From NCBI RefSeq assembly GCF_002086635.1, contig NZ_MVHD01000050.1, positions 1 through 43,957 of the forward strand: DNA of 43,957 nucleotides, read 5' to 3'. The position numbers and the translations under genes are program-made. Below, one piece after another: positions 1-8,270 of the stretch (its first letter is position 1; each line of letters begins with the position of its first letter). The notes under the pieces were generated by a model, which was not told the origin of the DNA, ran no database searches, and worked only from the letters and a program-made list of their open reading frames with translations. This DNA comes from Mycobacterium alsense. GTDB lineage: Bacteria > Actinomycetota > Actinomycetes > Mycobacteriales > Mycobacteriaceae.

Positions 1-1
1 C

Positions 2-61
2 CCGCTACCCGACGACCTCCGCACCGCTCTGCTCAAAATCCGCGCCTGTGATGCGCACTAA
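2..61 (+). CDS. Possible C-terminal end of a gene cut by the window start
   Basis: Frame 2 from the first base reads PLPDDLRTALLKIRACDAH and then TAA at 59-61. The composition resembles the end of a real protein (charged, helical, no rare-codon run), whereas the other two frames look random. Nineteen residues are too few to name a family. It would be transcribed towards the glycan operon, which runs the other way. Confidence is low; it could be a chance open frame. Confidence 0.25.
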   Translation, partial: PLPDDLRTALLKIRACDAH

Positions 62-552
62 TTTGAGCCAAGTCGGGACCGGCGAATCCGGCCTGCCGCC
101 TTGGCACTCAACGTCGAGGTCTGATCGTAAACGGGAACGCCCTGGAGGACTGTGTCTAACCTACGTCGAATCGCTGCTATCGTCGTCTCGCTCGGTAAAT
201 CAACCATCGAATACTTTCTGCCCCCCAGCCTTAACTGCTTTAACCTTACGGCTTTCGAGGCTTTCTACCATAACGCACTCTGGTAGGTGCGGCGTTATTC
301 CGTCATGTAACAGTCGCTGTAGGGCCGGAACGTCTGCGCAACCAACGCCCTCAACCTGGCGCGCGAACGCGCCGCGCGGCCTGTGCCTCGCAACCGCCGG
401 CCGGCCAGCACACTCGCTAACACGATCGGGAACAATAGGCAGCCGCGTGGTCGCATCACGCTGAGGTCGCAACGAACCAGCGCGGCCGGTATCACCGCAC
501 GCTTCGCTTCCAGGCCGAACCTGCGCGCAAGATTTCTCGGAGATGAGGCAGC
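62..552. other. Stretch without a recognisable gene
   Basis: About 490 bases follow the possible truncated gene and precede the stop of the first methyltransferase. Open frames of 60-140 codons exist on both strands, but their translations are Arg/Ser/Pro-rich, carry no motif I recognise and lack good ribosome binding sites. The base composition is less GC-rich than the flanking core genes. I see no tRNA, no insertion-sequence end and no strong hairpin. It may be decayed accessory DNA at the edge of the glycan cluster. Confidence 0.4.
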
Positions 553-1311
553 TCAACGGCCTTTCTTGCTCAACGCGAAGAAGTCGGTTCGAGTGGTCGA
601 TAAATCTAAGATTTCAAACCCGACGTAGTCCAGCATCTTTTCGATGAGCTGGACGTCAAACACGTGGTGATGAAGCGTCCGGTTTTCAAAATTCTTCAAG
701 CTTCGTTGCCGAAAATGTTCCAGATCACCCGCCGGGGGATCCATCGGCAGGTCGTGGAGCGCGAGGATCTCTTCCAGGTGCGTGAGGTCATCCTCTCCCA
801 CGTCGCTGTTGAAGTCGTCCAGCAGGTGCTCGAACGTGGTGAACGGCCGCCGATGGTCGAAGTTGCTCTCTTTGTTGGGCAGGACCAGTATCAGAGCGCC
901 ATCGGGTCTGATCACCCGCCTCCACTCATGCAAGGCCTTGATCGGGTTTGCTACGTGCTCAAGGCAGTTGGAGGACAAGAGGAAGTCGTACTGCGCGGAT
1001 TCGATCTCGGCCAAGTCCGCGGCCTCATCAATGAACTGGCGGCCGCGTTTACCCGGGTAATATCTGTAATCATTCCCCGCCTCGATGCTGCCCTCCCATA
1101 CCGTATCCGTAGCGAAGTTGACACCGTCCAATCCTGCCGCGAACTGATAAAGAGGCAGCACCGTCTTGAAGAGCAAGCTCGGACCACCGACTTCGACCCC
1201 GTATTTGCCGTCTACGAAGGACTGATACTTGCGTCGCAGCGGCAGTCGCAGGGCCGCGTACTTCACGGCAAAGAATAGGTCGGCCGCCGGTTTCACCGCC
1301 GAACGCAGCAT
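553..1311 (-). CDS. Class I SAM-dependent methyltransferase (glycan cluster)
   Basis: 252 residues. The N-terminal half has a glycine motif (VEVGGPS, about residues 39-45) in place of the classic GxGxG loop. A Methyltransf_11-like core follows, with LSSNCLEHV (about 112-120) and then RVIRPDGALILVLPNK, the usual post-motif strand. Such proteins occur in surface glycan loci and probably O-methylate a sugar; the substrate cannot be told. The ATG is preceded by GGGAG at a good distance, and the start lies 28 bp after the membrane protein's stop, so it is probably the last gene of the operon that begins at the sugar dehydrogenase. Confidence 0.8.
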   Translation of the reverse strand: MLRSAVKPAADLFFAVKYAALRLPLRRKYQSFVDGKYGVEVGGPSLLFKTVLPLYQFAAGLDGVNFATDTVWEGSIEAGNDYRYYPGKRGRQFIDEAADLAEIESAQYDFLLSSNCLEHVANPIKALHEWRRVIRPDGALILVLPNKESNFDHRRPFTTFEHLLDDFNSDVGEDDLTHLEEILALHDLPMDPPAGDLEHFRQRSLKNFENRTLHHHVFDVQLIEKMLDYVGFEILDLSTTRTDFFALSKKGR

Positions 1312-1339
1312 TCCGCTCCCTTCAAGTTGTTCAGAAGTC

Positions 1340-2965
1340 TCATTCGAGTCGTGATCGCAGCAGAGCCACCGCCGCGTGAGGGATGCTCAACCGTGCTCCC
1401 ACGGCAAAGAACAAACCTACGCCGAGTGCCAGCAATCCAGGGGCGACTACAGCTAGGAGGCCGACCGCGCCACCCGTGACGCCCGCGAGTGAACCCTTGA
1501 GCAGCATCCTGCCGCGCGCCCCGGCGTTGTCGGCGTCGGTAGGTCGGAATTCGCGCGGCAGGATGGATCTGACGTCGGGATCGGCCAAGATTGCCGCCAG
1601 TCGCTGAGGGTCGGGAAAAGAGAGGTCAACCGTCTGGCCGCGGCCGCCTTTTGCTTTGAGATCGGCTACGTTTCGCGTGTCGAGATAGGCCTGGACGTTG
1701 ACCTCCTGTTGATGTGCCCCTTCGGCCCAGGCGACGGCCTTCAGCACCAACCCGTAGCCGAGCGCGCCAAAGGCCGCCACGACAATGAACACCCACGTTA
1801 CGGCGCCCTGCATCGCGAACCGGCTGAACCGGCAGGCGCGCGCTCTGTCGAGACTCGCGAACACCGCCACCAGAGCCACCGGGTAAACGAGCAGGACAAT
1901 GTCTAGATAGCGCGCCGCGATCGCGGTCCCACGACCGTACGCAAGCAGCACAAGCTGGACCGCGACCCACACACCAATTCCGACTGCTACCCAGACACGG
2001 TCGGAAATGCCAGGCCGCCTTGCCACGGTGTGGTAGCAAAACCAGACCATCGGGACGAACCCCGCACCGACCACGGCGGCAAATCGGCACAAGCCCTGGA
2101 TAAAGGAAGTCCATGGGACGCTTATCGGATGTGGGATAGACGCGGCCCATAGGATCATCGCCAGAGCGATTAACGTGAGAACGACAACGCCAGCGATCTC
2201 ACGGCCGCACCGCTTTCTGACGTCGGTAGCGATCTGCAAGCCTACGAGTGCGACGACGGCGAGAACTGCGGCCACACCCGTCGCAAACGAGAAGTAACTG
2301 AGGACCGCGGCGGCCAATCCGCCAAACCAACGCGCGGAAAACGGCGTCGCGAAAGCGAACGCGACCAAGGCCGCGATGCCGAAGAGCAACGCGAGGTAGA
2401 CCTGGCCCTGAAACCCCCACAGGGTGTTCTCGTAACCCATTGGCAGGGCGAACAGAAGCGCGACAAAGCCTGCCAGGAGCATTCGGCGATGCACCGCGAT
2501 AAGGGGCATCAGCAGCGCCGCCAGCCACGTGATCACCGCGGTGTGCACAATCGCGCCAAAGACCATCTCGAGGCGCACGTTCCACTCACCGGCCAGCTCG
2601 AGATGTGCCAGTGCGAACACGCGGAAAACGAGGATGCGGTGTTCATTGTGAGCGGCCATGAGATCGGCGAACGATAGTGTGCCCTTTAGATACGGGGAAA
2701 AGAGATTCGCCGCCTCACCGTCCCATTGATCCCCAAAGGGCATCGGCGAACCCAGGGCAAAAATGGTGATGAGCTTGCCACCCAAAACAACACACGCGAC
2801 CGCGGCAAGTAGGACGATCGTGGCGCTGCGCCGTGTTCGCGTATCTGGCGGTTCATCCCTCGGACTTGTCCCTGTCTCGTGTTGAACCTCAACGGCTGGT
2901 GCAGCATCCGGGGGCATAAGTTTTTCATCCTGTGCGCGCATTGAGTTGGCCGAGGTCGCTTTCAT
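1340..2965 (-). CDS. Polytopic membrane protein, GT-C glycosyltransferase-like
   Basis: 541 residues from the chosen ATG. A longer frame runs to 3070, but ATG 2965 overlaps the upstream stop as ATGA, the usual coupled arrangement. The protein has a cytoplasmic N-terminus of about 45 residues, a first membrane segment (TIVLLAAVACVVLG), then an extracytoplasmic loop with GDQWD and HNEHR, and about ten more hydrophobic segments. Acidic residues in the first outer loop are typical of polyprenyl-phosphate-sugar-dependent GT-C enzymes, so I infer a transferase acting outside the membrane. It resembles the membrane proteins of the H37Rv Rv1500-Rv1510 glycan region. A transport role is an alternative. 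Confidence 0.7.
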   Translation of the reverse strand: MKATSANSMRAQDEKLMPPDAAPAVEVQHETGTSPRDEPPDTRTRRSATIVLLAAVACVVLGGKLITIFALGSPMPFGDQWDGEAANLFSPYLKGTLSFADLMAAHNEHRILVFRVFALAHLELAGEWNVRLEMVFGAIVHTAVITWLAALLMPLIAVHRRMLLAGFVALLFALPMGYENTLWGFQGQVYLALLFGIAALVAFAFATPFSARWFGGLAAAVLSYFSFATGVAAVLAVVALVGLQIATDVRKRCGREIAGVVVLTLIALAMILWAASIPHPISVPWTSFIQGLCRFAAVVGAGFVPMVWFCYHTVARRPGISDRVWVAVGIGVWVAVQLVLLAYGRGTAIAARYLDIVLLVYPVALVAVFASLDRARACRFSRFAMQGAVTWVFIVVAAFGALGYGLVLKAVAWAEGAHQQEVNVQAYLDTRNVADLKAKGGRGQTVDLSFPDPQRLAAILADPDVRSILPREFRPTDADNAGARGRMLLKGSLAGVTGGAVGLLAVVAPGLLALGVGLFFAVGARLSIPHAAVALLRSRLE

Positions 2966-4431
2966 AGGCGGCGCTTTCCGTACCGCCACAGCACTCGCAA
3001 CGCCCCCAGCGACGCTAATCCGCCGCCGGTCCACCGCAACACCGGCCGCCGCATCGCCACCCCGTACCAATGCAGGTAGGCGGGCAACCAGCCGACCAGA
3101 TCGAACTTGCTGGTGCCGGCGGCTCGGTCATCCCAGCTGCTGGGGACTTCATCGACCCGATACCCGAGCAGATGCGCTTTGGTGGTGAGCTCCAGTCCCA
3201 CTTCGAATCCTCGCCCGCTCTCCACGGGGACTTCGTCGAGGAACCGGCGGCTGTAGGCGCGGAAGTTCGTCGTGGCATCGTGCGTCGGGATGCGCCCGAC
3301 GTAATGCAAGCTGAGTCCGGCGGTCCGCGACATCAGCGTCTTCAGTCGGGGTCCGCCGTGCTGGGCACCCCCGCGCATGTAGCGGGATCCGCTGACGACG
3401 TGCGCCCCCTCGTCGCGAATCTTGGCCGCCATCAATGGGATCACCGAAGGCGGATCCGACAGGTCGGCCATGCTGGTGACGACGACGTCGCCGCGCGCGG
3501 CCGCGAAACCGGCGATCAAGGCGTTGGCCACGCCCTTCCCGAGCGAGTTGCGCACCAGCCGCACGGTGGCCGGCCTGTCGGGCATGGCGGCCAGCGCGGG
3601 CAGCGTGCTGTCCTCGTCAAAGTCGTAGCACACGAGGAGCTCGTGCGGGGTGTCGGCCAACGCCTCGGTGAGCCCGCGGACACAGAGCTGAATGTTTTCG
3701 CCCTCGTTGTAGACCGGAATGACCACACTCACCAGATGCTGATCGTCGGCCATGGATCGAGAATCGGGCTTACGGGCGCGAATCACGAACTGCCTGCCCA
3801 AAATTGGCCACGCCATTCGCGAGCGCAGGTACCAGCGCACCAGGATCGGCGCTTGCGGCAAGGGCGAGGCCGACGTGTAGGGCAGAAACCGGTCGCAGCT
3901 TTCCACGATCTCGAAATCGCACGACTGCAGCAGCTCGGTCAGCGATCGATCGCTGATCGGCACCGTGTGATCCCAGAAGTCCCAGTAATCGCCGGGGACG
4001 AACCGGATGTTCGGGCCCATCGCGATGAGGTGCCCACCCGGCTTGAGCACCCGGCGTGCCGCGGCGATCGTGCGCTCGACCTCTTCCTTGCTGCGCAGGT
4101 GCTCCAGCAGGTTGCTCGTGAAGACGACGTCGACCGACCCGTCCGCGAGGAAGCCGAGGTCGTCGGCGCGGCCGTGCTGGAACTCGACGCCGGGTTCCAG
4201 CATGCCGGCGCTGTCCGGGTTGAGGTCGACGCCGATCCGGCGCGCGGCACTCACGTGGTTCAGGAACTCGCCGTAGCCGCAACCGAGGTCGACCACCGTG
4301 TCGCTGCGCCTGATCCACGCCTGGAAGAAGTCCCGGACCAACACGGCCCAGATGGCCGAGCGCGCCTCGCAGGCGTGGCCGAAGCGATTGCGGTAAAGCT
4401 GCTGAAGGTCGGGCCTACCCGCGATGCGCAT
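2962..4431 (-). CDS. Bifunctional methyltransferase-glycosyltransferase family 2 fusion
   Basis: 489 residues. Residues 1-225 are a class I methyltransferase: VVDLGCGYGEF (motif I, about 47-57), GVDLNP, FTSNLLEHL and VLKPGGHLIAMGPN. Residues 234-489 are a DPM1-like family 2 glycosyltransferase: SVVIPVYNEGENI, an acidic YDFDEDS motif, VTSMADLSDPP and a C-terminal amphipathic/hydrophobic tail (RRPVLRWTGGGLASLGALRVLW) that could bind the membrane. The two domains are usually separate proteins. An internal ATG (3753, residue 227) sits at the domain boundary but has no Shine-Dalgarno, so a true fusion is likelier. It should transfer a sugar to a lipid carrier and methylate a sugar. The stop overlaps the next gene's ATG. 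Confidence 0.82.
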   Translation of the reverse strand: MRIAGRPDLQQLYRNRFGHACEARSAIWAVLVRDFFQAWIRRSDTVVDLGCGYGEFLNHVSAARRIGVDLNPDSAGMLEPGVEFQHGRADDLGFLADGSVDVVFTSNLLEHLRSKEEVERTIAAARRVLKPGGHLIAMGPNIRFVPGDYWDFWDHTVPISDRSLTELLQSCDFEIVESCDRFLPYTSASPLPQAPILVRWYLRSRMAWPILGRQFVIRARKPDSRSMADDQHLVSVVIPVYNEGENIQLCVRGLTEALADTPHELLVCYDFDEDSTLPALAAMPDRPATVRLVRNSLGKGVANALIAGFAAARGDVVVTSMADLSDPPSVIPLMAAKIRDEGAHVVSGSRYMRGGAQHGGPRLKTLMSRTAGLSLHYVGRIPTHDATTNFRAYSRRFLDEVPVESGRGFEVGLELTTKAHLLGYRVDEVPSSWDDRAAGTSKFDLVGWLPAYLHWYGVAMRRPVLRWTGGGLASLGALRVLWRYGKRRL

Positions 4432-4460
4432 GACGTTCTGGTGGCGACGACAGTGGCACG

Positions 4461-5480
4461 TCAGATGGTTCCGGCATCGACGGCGTCGACGATCCAGGGT
4501 ATGACCTCGTCCAGCATGGAATCGAGCGTCGTCGCCGCCTCGAAACCCAGGACCTCGGACGCCTTGTGGACATCGGGTGAGCGCAACTGGACGTCATGCT
4601 CGAACGGCGGGTCGCTCTCGTAGCGAAACGGGGTGTCGGGGCGCATCTTCTTCCAAATCACTTCCGCCAGTTCCAGCACCGTGGTGGCTTGGGGAGTCGA
4701 AAGGTTGAAGTCCCCGTTCAGCGCGGCCGGATGCTCCATGCAGACGCGGATGCCGAGCGCCAGGTCGCCGCCGTAGGTGTAGTGGCGCACCTGGGTGCCA
4801 TCGCCAAGGATGTGCAAAGGGTCCTGGCCCTTCGCGACCTTCTGGATGAGGTCGGGCACGACGTGGCTCATCGCGAGTTTGACGTTGCCGCTGGGGATCT
4901 CGCGGCCGCCGAGCGCCCGCTGCTCGCCGGTGCCCACGCAGTTGAACGGGCGGATGATCGTGTACGGCAGGCCGTATTGCTCATAGGCACCGTGCGCGAA
5001 GTACTCGCAGGCCAGCTTCTGAAAGCCGTAAGTGCTTGTCGGAGGCGGACACTCGGCGATGTGTTTCTCCGGCGTCGGGAAGACGGTGGCGTTTTCGAAC
5101 ACCATCGAGGAACTGATCACATTGATCTTTTTGAGCCAGCCCTTGCGGTACGCATAGATGGCGGCGTCGAAATGGGCGGCGGCGATGCGTTCGTTCTCGG
5201 CCAGCAGGTCGTAGGCGTACTCGTGGAAGTACGTGATGCCGCCGATGCGGGCCGCGCTGGCCACCAGCTGGTCACACCCCTCGATCAGCTGGAACATCAA
5301 ATCCACGTCTTTGACGTCGCCCTCGACGAAGGTGTAGCGCGGGTGATCGTCGTAGCTCTTCCTGACCTTGCCGTATTTGGAGTAATTGTCGATGCCGACC
5401 ACCTCGTGGCCGGCGCGCAGCAGCTCGTCGACGACGTAGCCGTTGATGAATCCCGCGCTACCGGTGACGAGAACTTTCAC
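4461..5480 (-). CDS. NAD-dependent epimerase/dehydratase (extended SDR)
   Basis: 339 residues. An N-terminal Rossmann motif TGSAGFIN (6-13) shows Asn where GxxGFIG usually has the third Gly. The catalytic set is Ser124 (VISSS), Tyr151 and Lys155 (STYGFQK). The C-terminal part has the NDP-sugar-binding IRPFNCVGTGEQ and LGDGTQVRHYTYGGD. It probably epimerises or dehydrates an NDP-hexose or hexuronate made by the adjacent dehydrogenase. The GTG start overlaps the dehydrogenase stop (GTGA), so the pair is translationally coupled. The exact reaction (4-epimerase versus 4,6-dehydratase) cannot be read from sequence. Confidence 0.85.
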   Translation of the reverse strand: MKVLVTGSAGFINGYVVDELLRAGHEVVGIDNYSKYGKVRKSYDDHPRYTFVEGDVKDVDLMFQLIEGCDQLVASAARIGGITYFHEYAYDLLAENERIAAAHFDAAIYAYRKGWLKKINVISSSMVFENATVFPTPEKHIAECPPPTSTYGFQKLACEYFAHGAYEQYGLPYTIIRPFNCVGTGEQRALGGREIPSGNVKLAMSHVVPDLIQKVAKGQDPLHILGDGTQVRHYTYGGDLALGIRVCMEHPAALNGDFNLSTPQATTVLELAEVIWKKMRPDTPFRYESDPPFEHDVQLRSPDVHKASEVLGFEAATTLDSMLDEVIPWIVDAVDAGTI

Positions 5481-6730
5481 CGGGCCGGGGTTCCCGTGCT
5501 TGCCATGGCGGCCCCGCTCGGCGCGTGGGGCTCCGGTTCGCTGACGTCCAGGCAGCCCCAGACGTCCTCGACGATCTTGTCCGGCGGAATCTGCAGGCCG
5601 CGGTAGATCGAGTGCGGCACGCCGATGACGATCACATCGGCACGGCCCAGAACGGCGTCGAGCGCGAAGTAGTCCGGGCCGTCCAGGAACGGGTCGTGCA
5701 GCATCACTTTCTTGGCCTCCAGCATGAGCAGGTGCCGGAGCTTGAAGCTCAGCGAGTCGCGCGTGTCATCGCAGTCCGCCTTGAACGTCATACCGAGAAG
5801 GCCAACGGTCTTGTCGCGCAGGTCAACCCGGCGCTTGAGCATGTTGACGATGAACTGCGGCTGGCCCTCGTTGATCAGCATGGCCGCGTGCCCCAGCATG
5901 AAATTGTTGTTGCTGAACGCCGCGAGCTGCATGGTGTCCTTCAGCAGGCAGGGGCCCGCCGCCAGCCCGGCCCGGGGCAGGCTGTCGACCCGGGCGTTCT
6001 TGTAGGTGGCCGCGTGGTGCACCCGGTCGAAGTCGAGCCCGGCCTCGCGGCTGAGCAGGTAGAACTGGTTGGCCACCGCGAACTGGATATAGCGGTACGC
6101 GTTGCAGAACAGCTTGGCCAGCTCGGCCTCCTGCGGCTCGACCTCGATGATCTCGCTGGTGATCTGCGAGAACAGCTCGCGCACGATCCGGCGCCCTTCG
6201 GCGTCGAAGCCGCTGATGATCTGCGGAATCATCCGCAGCTCTCGAATCGAGTGGCCCTGCGCGATGCGCTCCGGGCAGAAGGTGACGTGGACGCCGATCC
6301 CCCGCTCGGCGAACATGTCGTGGACGCGCTGGCTCAGCCCGGGGTAGACGGTGCTTCTGAGCACGAGCGTCTGCCCGTCGTGGAAGTACGGGCTGATCTC
6401 GTCGATGATGCGAAAGAAGGTGTGCGCCTGCGGTGTCAGGTATTCGTCCACCGGCGTGCCCACGACGCAGATCACGATGTCGGAATTCCTGACCGCCCAC
6501 GAATCGGTGGTCGCCGAGATGCGCCCAGTCGGCAACAACCGCTTGAGCAGATCCTGGGCGCCGTTCTCCACGAAGGGCATACGGCCGGCCATGATCGTCT
6601 TCAACGCGGTCGCGTTGGTGTCCAGAATGTCGACGTTGAATCCCACGTCCGCGAGCACCAGCGCCAGGGGAAGCCCGACGTGTCCGGCACCGCCGATGAT
6701 GCAGATGCGCTTATCGGATTGAGTCTGCAT
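5477..6730 (-). CDS. UDP/GDP-sugar 6-dehydrogenase
   Basis: 417 residues from ATG 6730, which has GGGAGG about 11 nt upstream; an in-frame ATG at 6760 would add 10 residues. The N-terminal NAD fold has IGGAGHVGLPLA (12-23), followed by VVGTPVDE and RSTVYPG. The middle helical domain contains AKLFCNAYRYIQFAVANQF, and the catalytic region GPCLLKD carries Cys261, Lys264 and Asp265. The C-terminal UDP-binding domain has GMTFKADCDDTRDS. The family oxidises an NDP-sugar C6 to the uronate with two NAD+; the GPC variant of the Cys motif resembles UDP-ManNAc-dehydrogenase-type members more than UDP-glucose dehydrogenases (inference). First gene of the glycan operon. Confidence 0.88.
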   Translation of the reverse strand: MQTQSDKRICIIGGAGHVGLPLALVLADVGFNVDILDTNATALKTIMAGRMPFVENGAQDLLKRLLPTGRISATTDSWAVRNSDIVICVVGTPVDEYLTPQAHTFFRIIDEISPYFHDGQTLVLRSTVYPGLSQRVHDMFAERGIGVHVTFCPERIAQGHSIRELRMIPQIISGFDAEGRRIVRELFSQITSEIIEVEPQEAELAKLFCNAYRYIQFAVANQFYLLSREAGLDFDRVHHAATYKNARVDSLPRAGLAAGPCLLKDTMQLAAFSNNNFMLGHAAMLINEGQPQFIVNMLKRRVDLRDKTVGLLGMTFKADCDDTRDSLSFKLRHLLMLEAKKVMLHDPFLDGPDYFALDAVLGRADVIVIGVPHSIYRGLQIPPDKIVEDVWGCLDVSEPEPHAPSGAAMASTGTPAR

Positions 6731-6982
6731 GTGAACCGCCGCCTCCCGACTCTTCCCCATCTTCCGACAGCTTCAGCCCGATGCCTGCTGCCTTCGACGT
6801 TCATGGCTCCTTTGCGGTGAAGCCTACGAGCTGGAGTATCCGAACATAGGCGTTTTCAGCAAACCCGCCCAGATCGGAAAGGTCGTCGAAACCTTCTATT
6901 AGTCGGCGTGATCACGAAGTGCAAGACCGACGACGCATACCTTGCCCTCGCACGGCGCGGGTCGTCTCGTCGCAATGCGGTG

Positions 6983-6998
6983 GGGTTGCCGGCAACCC
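6983..6998. repeat. Perfect 16-bp palindrome after the methyltransferase
   Basis: GGGTTGCC-GGCAACCC is perfectly self-complementary. It lies 4 bases past the stop of the minus-strand methyltransferase and upstream of the dehydrogenase operon. It could fold as a 6-bp stem with a CCGG loop and act as a weak terminator, or be a protein-binding operator for the operon. No T-run follows. Confidence 0.4.
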
Positions 6999-7002
6999 TG
7001 GC

Positions 7003-7854
7003 TCAGCGCGTCTTGATGCCGATAAACATCCCCCGAAGCTGTGCGGAATAGGAACCACCTAGTAACGATTCAGCAATGCTTGGCTCGAGATGGTCATATT
7101 GCTCCAGCACAACGTCAAATCCAACGTCTTTGACCCCTTGGAGCAGATGCTCACGTTGAACCCAGAAAGACCGGCGATTGTCCCAAGAAGCCCACCGCGA
7201 GGTTTCGCGCCGACTGAATGACCGCTCATCCTTGAATTCGGTAAACCATCGGCCAGGAACCCCGTCGTGTTCAGCCGGCGCCGACAGCAGAAAATTCACC
7301 GGTTCGCGTTTGAGAAGCAATCTATCCCACGCCTGTCGCAAGCTCGTACTCAATCGAAGTCTGGTGTCGATAGGGCGGATGATCGAAAATTGTGTTTGCA
7401 AGATCAATAGCTTTCGGGTGACCGAGGAAAGCGTCTTTAGATATTGCATTGGATACTCAAGATGATAAAGCAATCCGCTGCAAAAAACCGCGTCGAAAAC
7501 ACCGTGATCAGCGATATTCAAGGCGTTGTCCTGGACGAAGTCCAGATTAGACAGGTCCGTCTTCGACTTGACATAGTTGCAAGCTGCAATATTTAGCTCG
7601 CGTACCTCGAGGCCGAGGACCTGAAATCCCATGCGCGCGAACTCAACCGCGTATCCGCCCTCTAGGCAGCCAATATCAACCAAGCGCAGCTGAGTTTTAT
7701 CCCCGGGAAAGACTGCCTCCAGGATGTTGCGCGCCGATATGCAATACGGATAGTCCGCCATCGACAGCTTCGATTCGGGTTTAGTGAACGTTCCATCATC
7801 GAGACGAATGTTGTGATGAGTGAATTGCAGCTGGTCAGTGAATTTCGGAATCAT
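7003..7854 (-). CDS. Class I SAM-dependent methyltransferase, AT-richer than its neighbours
   Basis: 283 residues. Motif I is LVDIGCLEGGYAVEFARMG (about 58-76), the acidic end of strand 2 is LGLEVRE, and FDAVFCSGLLYHL (about 118-130) is the motif II/post II region; the C-terminal part has an aromatic and basic stretch (SRWASWDNRRSFW). The fold suggests transfer of a methyl group to a small acceptor, perhaps a sugar given the adjacent locus; the acceptor is unknown. No clear Shine-Dalgarno precedes the ATG. Base composition and codon use (AAA, TTT, ATT, AGA) are visibly more AT-rich than the core genes, which suggests horizontal acquisition. It is separated from the dehydrogenase by about 270 bp. 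Confidence 0.8.
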   Translation of the reverse strand: MIPKFTDQLQFTHHNIRLDDGTFTKPESKLSMADYPYCISARNILEAVFPGDKTQLRLVDIGCLEGGYAVEFARMGFQVLGLEVRELNIAACNYVKSKTDLSNLDFVQDNALNIADHGVFDAVFCSGLLYHLEYPMQYLKTLSSVTRKLLILQTQFSIIRPIDTRLRLSTSLRQAWDRLLLKREPVNFLLSAPAEHDGVPGRWFTEFKDERSFSRRETSRWASWDNRRSFWVQREHLLQGVKDVGFDVVLEQYDHLEPSIAESLLGGSYSAQLRGMFIGIKTR

Positions 7855-8270
7855 ATGTTGTTTGCCCGATCGTTGTAGCGCAAGATTTGACGCATTACGC
7901 GAAGTCGCCCGAGTGCGCCAACGGATTATGGTGGATTAGAAAGGACCCTCAGACCGCATCGGCGCAAAACATAGGTTGCCGCGCTGAGCCAGCAAGCTCG
8001 GATTGTCCGAACGGCGACAGATTTAAGTCTGCGGGGCAGCGGTCGGCGGATCCCCGCGACCGAAAACGTTGGTAATGAACCCCTTTCGCCGAAGCGCGTC
8101 GTGCCCTTAACCTTCCAGCTCCCAGCCCGCCCAAGGTGCGCCACCCCATCTTCGCTGTGAGCCTGTTCCGATTCGAGAATAATAGTTTTCGACAAGAAAG
8201 TTGGCTTTTTGGCATTCTCTATGGCGTCCGTGCCGCGGGCGCCTCCAACGCAGCTCTTAGGCCAACAGCT
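7855..8270. other. 416-bp gap, no supported gene
   Basis: Between the AT-rich methyltransferase and lipL. Short open frames (62-89 codons, both strands) give Arg/Ser-rich translations without motifs. The part at about 8160-8225 is AT-rich (a run of GAATAATAGTTTTC), which is unusual here and might be a promoter or a remnant of transferred DNA. No IS inverted repeats, no tRNA and no clear attachment site were seen. It marks the border between the variable glycan locus and the conserved core. Confidence 0.45.

Noticed and set aside
8170..8200. TTCGAG...TTTTCGA considered as a LexA/SOS box
   Set aside because: The half sites are mismatched and spaced by too many bases compared with the mycobacterial TCGAAC-N4-GTTCGA box.
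7855..8270. Possible insertion-sequence or attachment-site remnant
   Set aside because: No inverted repeats, transposase fragments, tRNA or target duplication could be found by eye.
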